Source: Filosporella fistucella (taxonomy: Eukaryota; Ascomycota; Leotiomycetes; Helotiales). From it: a stretch of DNA of 64,000 nt. The stretch's first letter is position 1. Each line of letters opens with the position of its first letter. A program made the translations under genes and the position numbers. Shown in pieces: positions 1 through 11,115 of the stretch. The stretch covers positions 806,001 to 870,000 of the forward strand of contig JAQJZZ010000001.1 of NCBI GenBank assembly GCA_030077755.1. Reading direction: 5' to 3'. The notes beneath the pieces were generated by a model. It searched no databases, had not been told where the DNA came from, and was given only the letters and a program-made list of their open reading frames with translations.

Positions 1-852
1 ACATGTCTGGATGTATCGAGTCGGGAGGAAAAATCGAGCGTAGGTCGGTGTAGCTTATTGATCGTGGTTTCTAGCATCTGCCAGAGTATATGCAGAGCAA
101 TCTGGAGGACCTTGAAGGCATTCGACTTGGTTGTTCAGCGAAAATAAAGGTGTAGCTTTTGAAAGTGGAACAGGGGTGATGAAATGAACTTGGTTGCGTT
201 CTTGGTCTCCACGAATTGCCGTAATGCTATGTTCTATGGCGCCTGCCAGCAGCAGTCATCCACTCATATCACACAACGTGCTTTTGAATGTTGAACTTGA
301 TCATTCATCTCTCTATTGCATTGGGCTGACAGGATATGCTGTGATGATTTCAGCCCGCGCTGCGGAGGAAGTCTTGTTGCACGTCACAAAAGCTTGATAC
401 CCCGCAATGGCGCTCGCTCAAAACGTAACGTCAACGATTCCACAGGCTACATTGGACGCCATGTTCCGGTTTTCATTGTGAATCATATCTGAAAGCTTCA
501 TTACACCTCTTGCATGTCGGCCGCTGGGAAGTCCCGCCGGAAGGCATATTATTTGCTTCGTGGAATGTCTGCGGAAGTGGAAAGCTGCCACTGTTCAGTT
601 CTGAGAGACTGCTTGAATATCCACTTGCAAATTGGAGGGCCAGGTTCATATAACAAAGTCTATCATGGAAGTGACCATCACCAATGGACGACAGCTGGAT
701 CTTGGATGTGTAAATTTTGCAAGTGAACCTTTATAGATGGACAACGTTTCCAAAGATCTACACCTGTGTTGCAGATTTGGGACTCGACGATCCTCCTGCT
801 GCTTTGATCAATCGTTAAGAGAAGTATATTAGCTACCAACACTAAATTCACT
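1..852. other. Left-edge intergenic stretch
   Basis: Only short ORFs of about 70 codons with no recognisable family, signal peptide or splice logic are visible. The last ~60 bases before position 853 look like the 5' leader of the small ORF that follows. A gene end running in from the left cannot be excluded, but nothing supports one. Confidence 0.4.
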
Positions 853-1141
853 ATGGAAGTCTTCTATTTACTCCTCGGCTTCCTCCTTGCTTCTCTCACG
901 GCAAGTGCCAATGATCATCCAGCACAAAATCAATGTGCCAGGCTTCGTCATGGTTGTCTGTGACACGAAGATAAAGTCTACAATCTCAGCATCTAGCCTC
1001 GTCTGTTTGAATACCGAGGCCGCTATTTGGTTCAACGATACGAGAGTCTGTATCGCTACGGAGAAGTTCGCAAGTAACAATGAAGGAAGTATGGTTATAG
1101 GCTTCCCATGTATTGAGGCTCATGCAACACGAGCAGCATAA
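853..1141 (+). CDS. Candidate small secreted cysteine-containing protein (doubtful model)
   Basis: An ATG at 853 opens a textbook signal peptide (MEVFYLLLGFLLASLTASA), but that frame stops after 36 codons. A second frame, open to 1141, carries four cysteines (in VVC, LVC, RVC and FPC contexts) and a secreted-protein-like composition. Joining 853..904 to 942..1141 through a 37 nt GT-AG intron gives one 83-residue ORF with phase 1 on both sides. The intron is shorter than any other here and its donor (GTGCCA) is weak, so a frameshifted relic or chance ORFs are real alternatives. No family is recognised. It lies tail-to-tail with the UstYa gene. Confidence 0.28.
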
Positions 1142-1259
1142 TTAATTCTCGACCGACATTAGTTCCTATCTCGTTGTCTCATCATAATCATGAAACAGTA
1201 TTATTATTACATCACGTGCTTCTCATTATCATGCTCCATCCAAATATCGCGTGGATCAG

Positions 1260-2270
1260 TCAAGGCAGCACCTCATAAATATCTCCAATACTCCTCGGTG
1301 GCTCCAAATAGTCCTCAGGCACAATCTCCGGTGCCTGTCTTTCCTCTGCCCATTTCCTCACAGCCTCAAAATTCCTACACGTATGCTTGGTGTTGAAATC
1401 CGGGTATGCAGTCGGTTGGTTCTTGTTCCACCACACCTGGCCTAAAACCCCGATATCGACTGTGCACATAAGTTGCTGGCGGATAATATCGAGACAGTGT
1501 GCTATGAGAAGTCAGTTCTTTTCCCATGCAAGAAAAATACATCTCCATTCCAACAAAGATTTAAAACTCAAGATCCCCCAAGAAAATGGGAATACTCACT
1601 AACATGCCACCTCAAAACCTCCTCCTCATTAACAAAAGCCCCCTTCCCCATCTCCTTGTAATACCCATAATTGAACCACAATCCCTGCCTCAGCAAATTC
1701 AAGCAATGCAAGTGATGCAGTCCCTCCACATTCGCTGGGTATCCTCCCCCATATTTCTCTCGTACTTTTACTTGCGAAGGCTTTAATCCAGATGCTGCTG
1801 CTAGTTCTGAAGGAACGATTAGAGCACGGTAGTCTACGCCTAGGGATTGCCAGGCTTCGTCGACGGAGGGAGAGGCTGGGAGACGGAAAATGTTGGAATG
1901 CATTAGGGAGCCATTGAAGAGATGGGAGGTGTATGTTATGGGCGTGGTGGAGAGGACGGGTGCTAATTGAGGGTTAACATTTTGTAGAGCGGAAGGGGGG
2001 AGAGGGAGAAGTACAATAGTTTGAAGTATGAGATATACAGAAATTATCTGCATCAACAACGACATTCCGAGTAAGGAATGCTCCTAAGCAGGCGGAGAGG
2101 ATGAGGGATATGATATACCCAAAAGTCGTGCAAATTGTTGAAAATGTCGTTCTTCTAGCTTTCATAGGAAGGGAGACATCGTCTCTATCTGAGGCTTCTT
2201 TGAGTAGAGATTCACAGTCTTCTGAGGAAGTGCGAGTTTCTCTCTCGTCGTGTTTTCGGAATGAGAACAT
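1260..2270 (-). CDS. UstYa-family (DUF3328) oxidase-like protein
   Basis: Model: complement(1260..1501, 1600..1962, 2015..2270), 286 residues. Order: basic cytosolic N-terminus, one TM segment (about residues 48-68), then a lumenal domain with the two family-defining HxxHC motifs (H168-H171-C172 and H205-H208-C209). The FNGSL, NIFRLPASP and W-x-SLGVDYRA blocks are also typical. The 52 nt and 98 nt introns were placed because they restore the HTSNYSPVLS and HVTHCLDIIRQ continuity in frame. Characterised UstYa/UstYb proteins cyclise or hydroxylate tyrosine-containing fungal RiPP peptides (ustiloxin, asperipin, phomopsin); others act in cyclochlorotine-type pathways. A Tyr-rich secreted peptide gene is divergent from it, 1.36 kb away. 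Family call is firm; substrate is unknown. Confidence 0.88.
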
Positions 2271-3629
2271 TATGCTATTCTCATGGGATGAGACAACACT
2301 TTGGAGATGAACAAGAAGCTGACATGAAAATCTTCAAAATAATTCTCCCACCAGAAACCTAACTCAGCTCCATCCCATTCCCGTGACCAAACGCCAAACT
2401 CCGCATCTCCCCTCCCCCAGCTCCCCAATTCATCATCCATAACCTGCATCCCCATAGTTAGCTATCGATATCATGACACCACCTCTTTCCCCCAAGCCCA
2501 ACTCAAAAATGTCTCATCAAGCCGCCTCGCGAGGGGTCAAAAGCTATCGAAAAGTAAAAACACGCATGATGATCTGGTCGAGAACGCGGGTCGCCAAGGA
2601 CGCCACGGATGTTGAATGGTTGAACCTTCAGCCTCGAGCTTAGCGGCTGTGAAGTGTCGGACATAGGTCGCTTAGATTGGTACAGGTACTTGCGATTGGG
2701 AGACTAGAGAGGGGAATAAGGCTGTCCTGACCCGTGTTGGTGGACTCTACTGGGGTTTGGAGGTAGGGGAGGAGGATTGGGGATTGTTGCGATGGGGGAG
2801 TAGGAGCTAAGTGGTATTTTTGAGAGTTATTTTGGAGAGGAATTTCGGAGAGGAATTATGATAAGGTTTGACATTGGTTTTCTCGTGAGCTATACTTTGA
2901 CATCACGAAAGTTGATATATATCGAGACTTAATTGTTAATCTAAGAGAGGTCAACATAGTTGTAGCCTTCGTCAATTAGTTTGGGTATCAAAGCTCCCTT
3001 CTCCAAAGCGGGAAGTAAAAACAACGAAACTGCGTGTCAAAACGATCACTGGACCACCTGCCGGGAAGCCCGTCCCTCTTGTTCCCTGTATCCAGTAATA
3101 TCAGCCTCATATACACTAATTCTCTCAGCACACGTATCTGCTGTCCATGCATTTTCCCCTCTCTGCATGATGACAAGCCCAAGCACACAGATCGGCCGCA
3201 TATGCCCAGGACGGTATTGGTACATATATCTGACATATGAATAACCTGAGTAAGTCCGAGGATCTGCATCGATTGACTTTCAGCCCTCTGGCTCAAAATT
3301 GAATATGGCGATTCAGAGGAGTTGGGATTGGTGAGAAATGATGACTATGCGCCGGAAGCATGGGAAGTTTACTTCATGCTGCGATACCTTGGGGTTAGCG
3401 TCTGCTATCACACCACCGGATCTAGATACACATCGCTGGACCTTTGTAGAGGGCTGAGCTGAGCTTGCTTGCCTGGCTTGGGGGTTCTGAGAGCTTTGTC
3501 CATGAAGTTGTGAGGGGTAAGCTCATCGGGGTTCTTTATGAAGAACCAAATTCCCGCTTGAGTTACTTGGTGTATTGCAGACTTCCTTTCCTCTTCATAC
3601 ATAATCCATATCGTCAAGTCATCAACAAC
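2271..3629. promoter_or_regulatory. Shared 1.36 kb upstream region of the divergent UstYa and Tyr-rich peptide genes
   Basis: No ORF of note on either strand. Because the flanking genes are divergent, this interval must hold both promoters. No specific factor site was identified. Confidence 0.45.
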
Positions 3630-4035
3630 ATGAAGCTCACCGCAATCCTCATCCCATTGGCATTCGTGCCTCTAGCGCTCACTGCACCTGTATCGAGCGA
3701 AGCCCGTGACGCCCAAGGTTATGGTGCCTATGGATCGTATGGAGATTATGGCAATGTCGCTCCAGCACCACCTGCAGGTGGATATGGAAGTTATGGGTAT
3801 GTGTCTTCCCCGTCCCAAACAGGCCAATTGTGAAATATATATCATTGTGCCGCAGCGCTTCATGAATGTAAAAGCGGTACACTAACTCTATGTTGCAAAC
3901 AGGAACTACCCACCTCCTTCCGGTACGTCGTGAACTTGGCCGTGAGGATGAAGCTAACACAATGAAGGAGGATACGGCAGCTACGGTGCCTATAAGAGAG
4001 CCATTGGAGAGTGGGTGAAGAAGATCTGGAACTGA
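3630..4035 (+). CDS. Small secreted Gly/Tyr-rich peptide precursor with a Kex2-like KR site
   Basis: Model: 3630..3796, 3903..3922, 3968..4035; 84 residues. A signal peptide (MKLTAILIPLAFVPLALTA) is followed by a Pro/Ser spacer and three Gly-Tyr blocks: GYGAYGSYGDYG, GGYGSYGNYPPPSG and GGYGSYGAY. A single KR dibasic then leads to an 11-residue tail, AIGEWVKKIWN. The introns (106 and 45 nt) are required to keep the GYGSYG motif running; exon 2 is only 20 nt. Signal peptide, repeated Tyr motif and Kex2-like site are general features of fungal secreted-peptide precursors, including dikaritin RiPPs. Dikaritins, however, have a KR after every repeat; here there is one. Alternative: a structural Gly/Tyr-rich secreted protein. 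Confidence 0.72.
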
Positions 4036-4412
4036 GATAGAGAAGTGAAGAAGTGAAATGCAAGCGGATGGAGTAATTCGGAGGTGGAATGGCAACAGAA
4101 ACAGGTACAGGATGGCATTTGCCGCGTAATGAGACTGATGATAATTCGAAACTTTGGAGTGGCAAACACACTTGGGTTGAGCCTTGAGAATTGCGTAAAT
4201 ATACTGTCCTTAATGAGAATGAATTGAAATAATCGAAATATATATATGCTTGTGATAGTTAAAACATATCTTGAGATGAAGCTATACCTTCTTAGTGAGA
4301 CCTTCTAGAGACTGTTCTATGCTCAATTCATCAGAGCCGAATTTGATCGCTAAACGTTGCTCGTGCGGGCACCAGATAATCGAGGTATTTTATTTGGTGT
4401 ACTTGACTTGTA
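4036..4412. other. Convergent intergenic gap
   Basis: AT-rich 3' flank shared by two convergent genes. Nothing further is seen. Confidence 0.5.
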
Positions 4413-5339
4413 CTACCACTTCCGTGTCTGTCTCGATGCTGCTGAATTCCTGGAGAAGCAATTTTGGACATTCTTCCAGACCTCACCTCCCATAATTTTG
4501 CTACCCCCGCTATGAACACCAAATTGTCTGACGGCTTTTCCCATCCACCAAGGTCTTTTTGAGTTGATCTCTGTTGTATCACGAGCATAATTCGCTAGCC
4601 CAAGTCGCTCTTTGACAGGGTAGAGTTCTCGAGCTTTCATCCTCGTCACTTTTGGTTTCCCGATGAAGTTCATCGTTGTGATGTCAATCTCGGCATTTTT
4701 GGGGAGGTTCTGCGCATAGCGCATCAACATCTCTTTGGACTGGCGAGCGAAAACTGGAAGACGAAGATGGATATAGTTGACGAAGGGTCCAGTCATATAG
4801 GCAACGGAGACCATGGGTACGATTCCAGAGAGCATCACTACAGGAACGTCAGCATTTAACTTTACCAGGCTGGAGTATAATCGATTCTGGCAAACACAGC
4901 AGGTTGGATGGTCCAGCATTGGTCACATGATATGAAAATGAGGGCTGGGAAAGAATGACTATCTGTACCTGCGCCGGCTACCCATCTGGGCTGATCTTCT
5001 GCATAGAAGTGAGTTGGAGCAACTACTAAGCAGAAGAAGGAGAAAATGAAGATAGTCGTGACTTTGAGACAGCCAAGAAATACAGTCCTTCCTGTCCCTG
5101 CATGATACACAATCAATCGCTCCGGGTATACTATAGCCAGGTTGGTAAATTTGTAGGTTCCACGAGTTATTGATGAAGAGTCTCTTACAGTATTTCTGGC
5201 CACCCTTTGCGATATTGGTCGGCGTATTGTATTGACGGAAAGGAAAGCTTAGATGCCTGGAAATCCGAAGTCTTAGGACATTTTTCGATTGTATAGCTCG
5301 AATTCCAGATGGATTCAAAAGCTGCCGCAGCAGTATCAT
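4413..5339 (-). CDS. Predicted two-TM mitochondrial membrane protein (possibly TMEM70/TMEM186-like)
   Basis: Model: complement(4413..4837, 4969..5130, 5189..5339), 245 residues. The Arg-rich, acid-poor N-terminus (about residues 1-45) looks like a mitochondrial presequence. A block YPERLIVYHAGTGRTVFLG precedes two hydrophobic segments (about residues 66-90 and 103-125) that form a hairpin, then a soluble tail containing the TTMNFIGKPKVTRM stretch. This layout matches TMEM70/TMEM186/TMEM223-type inner-membrane assembly factors, but I cannot confirm homology. The 58 and 131 nt introns are phase-consistent (phase 1 both) and restore the YLYPERL and VAGAVMLSG joins. Confidence 0.68.
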
Positions 5340-5766
5340 TGCAGATCTGATGTTACAAACGGAGCTGAAGATGCTGATTTCATAGGAAGAAGCCGAGGAA
5401 GATTCTCCACATGCTCTTACATGCAGGAAGCTTGGTGGTGTCGCGAACTGACTTCAAAATATGTCAATTGCTTCAACTTTTCATTTTAACAGTGACTTCA
5501 ATCGAAATAGTACCCGTGAAAGTGAGAACGACAAAGACAATTGATGGCATGTGTGATTCAGGGGAGAAATATATTTGTTTGCAAGGTTTAGCGCATTAAC
5601 CGGCGCTAAGCGGCTAGATTGCTGCTCCATTCTTCCCAGACTATATCGTCTTGTTGACACGATACGAAAAGTGCGAGGGATATTTCGACGTCACAGGTTG
5701 ATTGATCATGATTCTACGGAAATCTTCATCTTAGAACATCAGGCTTTCGCCTTCCAATCCTTCAAA
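5340..5766. promoter_or_regulatory. Divergent promoter gap
   Basis: Separates the two-TM protein gene and the glutaminyl cyclase-like gene. The reading frame of the downstream gene stays open into this region, but the Met before a clear signal peptide (5767) is the better start. Confidence 0.45.
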
Positions 5767-6938
5767 ATGGTCTCTTTATTCATACAAACGTGGCTACTTG
5801 TTTGCGCTCTCCTCGGCGTTGCAGCATACACACCATTGTCTGATGAGACACTCAAAAACCTTCCTGCTGCTGGCGCAGATTTCGACATTAAAACGGGTTC
5901 GATATTGGCTCCGATCCTGATCCCACGAGTACCTGGGACTCCTGGGTCAACTGCAGTGCAGCAGCATTTCGTGCAGTGGTTCACGACACATCTCCCGAAT
6001 TGGCATTTAGAATTTCAGAATTCGACTTCGAAGACTCCTGCCACTGGAGATACAGCTGTCCCCTTTGCAAACATCATTATAACGCGCGATCCGCCATGGA
6101 CGAAGCCTGGCGATGTTGGGAGATTGGCTCTGGTCGCGCATTACGATTCTAAGCTTACTCCCGCTGGCTTCGTGGGTGCTACAGACAGCGCAGCTCCATG
6201 CGCAATGATTATGCATGCTGCAAGAAGTGTGGACGAAGCATTGACGCGAAAGTGGGCTGCTATGCAATCAGATGGATCCAGTGGGCTCGAAGAAGAGAAG
6301 GGTGTTCAGATTTTGTTCCTTGATGGAGAGGAAGCATTTGTGAGCTGGACCAATACAGATTCGCTATACGGAGCAAGGTAATTCCAATGCTATTAGCATC
6401 ATGCCATTACTGACTCTGCAGATCATTGGCTGAAGAATGGGACTCGAAGCCACACGCTGCAATGTCTACGTACCACACAGCATTAAATTCGATAACACTA
6501 TTCCTTCTTTTAGATCTTCTCGGTACCACGAAACCTATACCTCGAGTTCCCTCATACTTTAAAACCACACATTGGGCATACCAAAATCTTGCAGGGATCG
6601 AATCAAGAATGCGATCCCTTGGCTTGATCAACACGAAAGGTGGACCCTTTCTTCCAGAATCCGAAAAGGCATCCAACCAATTTAATGCAGCTTGGATGGT
6701 GCAAGACGACCACGTTCCCTTCATGGCACGCGGCGTAGAAGTCCTACACATAATTCCCACACCATTTCCCGATGTTTGGCACCACATCGAAGACGATGCA
6801 GAGCATTTGGATATCCCTATCGTGGAAGATTGGGCGAGGATGGTCACGGCGTTTGTAGGAGAATGGATGGATCTAGAGGGATTCTTTCCCCCGACTCCAA
6901 GGGCACAGGAAAAATCCAAGCGGAAGACTGAGCTGTGA
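5767..6938 (+). CDS. Glutaminyl-peptide cyclotransferase-like protein (peptidase M28 fold), secretory pathway
   Basis: Model: 5767..6377, 6422..6938; 375 residues. An N-terminal signal peptide/anchor (residues 1-20) precedes an M28 fold with single-zinc QC residues: LVAHYD at 123-127, D140 (GATDSAAP), E188/E189 (LDGEEAF) and H324/H325 (VWHHIEDD). Family enzymes convert N-terminal Gln or Glu to pyroglutamate on secreted peptides. The 44 nt intron restores YGAR-SLAEEW. The stop at 6936 leaves a C-terminal KTEL, which resembles an ER-retention tetrapeptide. A good GTGAGT donor overlaps this stop (6935); splicing 6935..6987 would instead end the protein in DDSR at 7003. Family call is firm; the 3' end is ambiguous. 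Confidence 0.87.
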
Positions 6939-7833
6939 GTTGGGTCCCGCTTGTTCCATGTGGCTGCCAGCTTACACTCAATTCCAGTGATGATAGCAGA
7001 TAGCTGAATTACATCGAACATTTTTAAACGCGTCGCATCCTACCACTGAATGTATTATACCTTGTATCGTTTGTCTACATATTCCAACGTGCTTGAGCTT
7101 CTGCGAGTCTTAGCCTTCGAGCCGAGTTGGGATTTGCTTTGAATCAATACTACGTCTACGTCTAAGTCTACGTCTTACAAGTCTTAGATATAGATTTGGG
7201 AGAGTATATAACTCTGATCGCTACGATATTCGCCATAAAAATGGATCAAGGGGTTGCCCGAAATCGACCTCATTTGTATCAGAGGTGCGAATAGATGGTC
7301 AGATAGATCAGATAGCCATTTGCTGTTCGTCTGATGAATAGCACTATGTTTAGAGGCCCATGAGAACCTTTATTTCTTCTTTCACGTATTTACAAATTGG
7401 TGGTACTGATCAGCTTTTAAGAGTATATCAAGGCGGCTTACTTGCAATCTTTTCATTAATACCCTATGAAGTGATTTGCAAATATACTACCTCAAAGAGA
7501 GACCCTGAGATTTTATAACCTTCAATGAGTATACTGTTACGAGCTCGCGCAATTATGTCGATCGGTTCACTCTTTTTTTAGCCGTTACAAACCGGTATTA
7601 GCAACCTTTAACGTAATTGTAATGTGCTCTCTATCGCTTTCATATAACCTTAGGAGGGTGGTTTGATCAATTTTGAGTTGGGTTCTTTTCATTTCTTGCT
7701 TTTATATTTTATTACTAGGAAACGGCTCGACACTGCGGCAAATACCCACTTGGTACCTAGGTACCTATGGTTCTCTAGAAGGAACCCCCACCATACCCCG
7801 CCAGCTGCCCAAGCTTGATGGAATTCGGGGGCC
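6939..7833. other. Intergenic stretch before the kinase gene
   Basis: AT-rich, with no supported gene. It holds the short TACGTC repeat near 7151 and a palindromic GGTACCTAGGTACC near 7753, a sequence type common in Pezizomycotina promoters. Confidence 0.4.
7151..7174. repeat. Hexanucleotide microrepeat (TACGTC, four imperfect units)
   Basis: Four tandem hexamers, the third reading TAAGTC. Intergenic. Confidence 0.7.
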
Positions 7834-10800
7834 ATGCAGCAACACAAGCCTCAGGCTCGGCTATCCCTCAGCCTCACCTGCACCTCGATTCTCCAAAACA
7901 GATTGACTGAGACTCATTATTCAGCACTCCAGAGCGCTGTCATATCTGATTGCCAAAGCCGGACGCCTCTCTACGCAGACGCACCATATCCTACACCGAG
8001 AATAGATGTTTATGAGCCTGCGAAGCTTCTATCACCATATGTCCTGCTTCAGGCAGCAATACAGCCTTGCGCCATCATGTCGAAGATTTTTCGTAATATA
8101 GTATACAGTCCGGGAGAGATACTTGTACGTGACGGTAGGTAAATGCGATATGCTTGCACACTGTGTGCTAGCTGACTTTTGTAGCAACGAACTCTGATAG
8201 TAGAGAATTTCCTAATGCCAAAATCTTGGTAGAAATCGAACTGGAAACACGAAACAAGCAAGAGCTCTCCCGAATTGTGAGAATTCTCAAAGCACGACTC
8301 AAGAGAAGTCATTTGCACTTTCGCAACTCTTTGATCGTACTGGGCTATCTACTTCTTAAGGGATCGGAAGAGTGTGCTGCGTCGATACAAGAAAGCTTAA
8401 AGGGTGGGGTTTTGCCCCAGGCATTAACTTACCACTTGCAAAAAATCTCTCGCCCTATTCTTTTGAGCCGAGAGCGGAGAATAGTGGCAGGGTTTGAAAT
8501 ATTAATGGCAAATAATGGTCAGAGATTGCGAGCTGAACGAAGCGAGAAGTACTCGTATGAGGCAGTGCTCCTAAAGATTGGATATAGTGGTCCCTTCGGT
8601 GCTCCTCGAAGAGTTCAGTCTGACAGAAACCAAATGGGCCAGGGGCCACCACATTTCACACCCATTTACTCGAAGGACCACGCTATCAACGACTGGCCTA
8701 GTATGCGGGAGAGGGCAGATGCAAGTCAACTGACATTTCACTCTAATGGCTCTTACCGTACCTCACATCATCTATCCTCCTCATTAGAAACGAATTCTGC
8801 AAAAGAACAATTGAATGCGGTACAGCACAATCTACCTGAGTCTCAAACACCCGACTTCAAGGACGATTTGACTTTCCAATCGGCGTACCCTGATGCAACC
8901 ACAAATGGCATGCGGGGCCTTAGAGATCTTTCCATCATACCTGACCGTCGGATGGAGTCGGCCATGCTCTCGGGAGAAGAAAGGAGGAAGGCCGCTGACA
9001 AATTGACAAAGGCACTTGAAGAAGCCTCGTATCAACACGAGACTCACGTGGAAGCAAATATTTACCAACAACCCGCTGATGAAATCGCTGAGTTGGAAGA
9101 AGCCGATGCAGATGATTATTATAGGGAACCAGAAATTGCCAAAATTCACGTCAACCATCCACCTTTACATGCATTTTCTCCCTACTTGGGCCCACTTCCA
9201 CGCAGACGGTCTTTCACAGCTGAAGACTTGATGGAGCAAAAGACTTTCAATGAAGTCAAAAGCCTAGCTCCAACCAAGGAAGTCAACATGCCAGTAGCTG
9301 AAGGCTACCATGCCAATAGTTCACTGGACAATATGAGAACTGCGGGGGGGCCAGAGAATGAGGAGCCTATGAACAAAGTTCGCGAACTTGGAGAAAAGTC
9401 ATCGCCCCAGGGATCTGACCAGCCTAGTGACCATCAACAGCAGATTTATCCTCTATCGCTGAAGCCCAATGCCCTAGAGCTAGGTTCACAAAACTCAACT
9501 GCAGCCCTAGAAGTCCAGCATAGCCAGCCAGCGATAGATTACACACTGTTCACGACCTCCGGAAAGACAGAAATGAAAGCCAAGAAGGAAAAGCCTATCA
9601 ATATGATTTATTCGGACAATGATTTGGGCCCAGAAGAGAAGTTAGCCAAGATACCAAGATACGCATTCGTCCCAGAAGAGAATACTGAAACATCACTTGT
9701 CGGCGCAGTAACAATCCCTGGTGTGGGCGGACTTTCGGATCTGGAAGTAGAGTCGTCAATGTCCACGCTTACAACAGAAGCAAAGCTCGGAGACTACTTC
9801 CCCACTGGAACACCAAATGCATATACCGACGGCGATTGTCAAGCGATATCAGTTCTTCTGCAACGGTCTGGGAGATCTACATGGAGTGTAGCTCCAAGAT
9901 TGTACATTATTCTTCGCATCATTGGTCAACTACAGCACCTTGACTCATTTCTTGATCAAGCTATAGATGATCTTTGGCTTCCATTCACGACCGCATCGCT
10001 TCCTCGGACTTTGAGTCTCGCCTATCATGATGAGTTCCTGAAAACGCAGCAGTTTGTCCTTACGAAGGCTATCAACCTAGAGAATGGAGGCAAGGGACAT
10101 GCTCATTTCACAAAAGACGACCCCTTTCCATTCGAGGTCAAAGGAAGTCTTGGACAGGGAGGTTACGGATTTGTGGACAAGATCATGAGTTCATTGAGTG
10201 GTCGAGAATTTGCTCGCAAGCGCTTCAGGAGGGTCAAGGGTCTGCGCAAGAGAGAACTTCAGAGCTTTATGACAGAGTTGAAAATATTAAAACGTTTGCA
10301 TCATATTCACTGTGTGGAGTTAGTGAGTTTCGTCATTGTCACCGGCTCTGGAACTTTGTTATTGATATGTGCAGGTCGCTTCGTATACAGATCCGAAATA
10401 TTTTGGCATTATCATCGCTCCCGTCGCTGATTGTGATCTTGCAGCTTATTATTCAGTCACTACACCTGAGTCCAGAGTACTTCTCCGATCGTTCTGTGGG
10501 TGTCTCGCCAACGCTGTGGATTTCCTTCATGATGCCAAAATTCGACATCGAGATATCAAACCTCAAAACATCCTCGTCAAAGGGCCTAATGTTTATCTTA
10601 CAGACTTTGGAATCTCACTGGACTGGGAAAATTTATCGAGAAGCACTACTACAAAGGATTCGGCAAAAAGTATGCTCTATTGTGCTCCAGAAGTAGCTCG
10701 TTTCGAGAGAAGGAATACGTCTGCAGATATATGGTCGCTTGGATGTGTGTTCCTGGAAATGCTCACAATTATTAAGGGCAAAAGTATACAAGATCAAAGA

Positions 10801-11115
10801 GACTTTTTCTGCTTAAATAACAGCAACTATCGCTTCTACGAGAACATAACTGCGGCCGTGCAGTGGGTCGGTCAATTACAGCAAATGGAGGAGCAGAATG
10901 ATCCCGACATTCGATTATCTGAAATCATCCTCGAGATGCTGCAGGAGGACGCAGATGGCAGGATACCTTCGGCAGTGCTTGCGAGCAGGCTTTCGAGATA
11001 CAAAATTCCAAAATCGAGGATGAATAATCCTCTGTGTGGGGAGTGCTGCTCTGACGACTCTCATTCAATCTCCGACAGCGGTTCTGATCGAGATCCCTTT
11101 GAGGATTCCGATTGA
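7834..11115 (+). CDS. Large protein kinase with C-terminal catalytic domain
   Basis: Model: 7834..8134, 8185..10322, 10375..11115; 1059 residues. The kinase domain begins near residue 745: Gly-loop GQGGYG, FARKRF Lys, HRDIKPQN catalytic loop, DFGIS, APE (YCAPEV) and DIWSLGC. All key residues are present, so it should be active as a Ser/Thr kinase. The N-terminal ~730 residues hold a helical block (EIELETRNKQELSRIVRILK...) and a long, charged, probably disordered region. Introns of 50 and 52 nt restore VRDATNSD and HCVELVASYTD. The upstream start at 7834 is chosen because the frame stays open for 81 codons above the next Met at 8077; that shorter start remains possible. Fungal kinases of this layout are numerous and mostly uncharacterised. 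Confidence 0.82.

Noticed and set aside
7751..7768. GGTACCTAGGTACC palindrome as a specific regulatory element
   Set aside because: Similar GGTACCTA strings recur near 20,317, 37,776 and 38,978 without shared context; too common in such genomes to assign a function.
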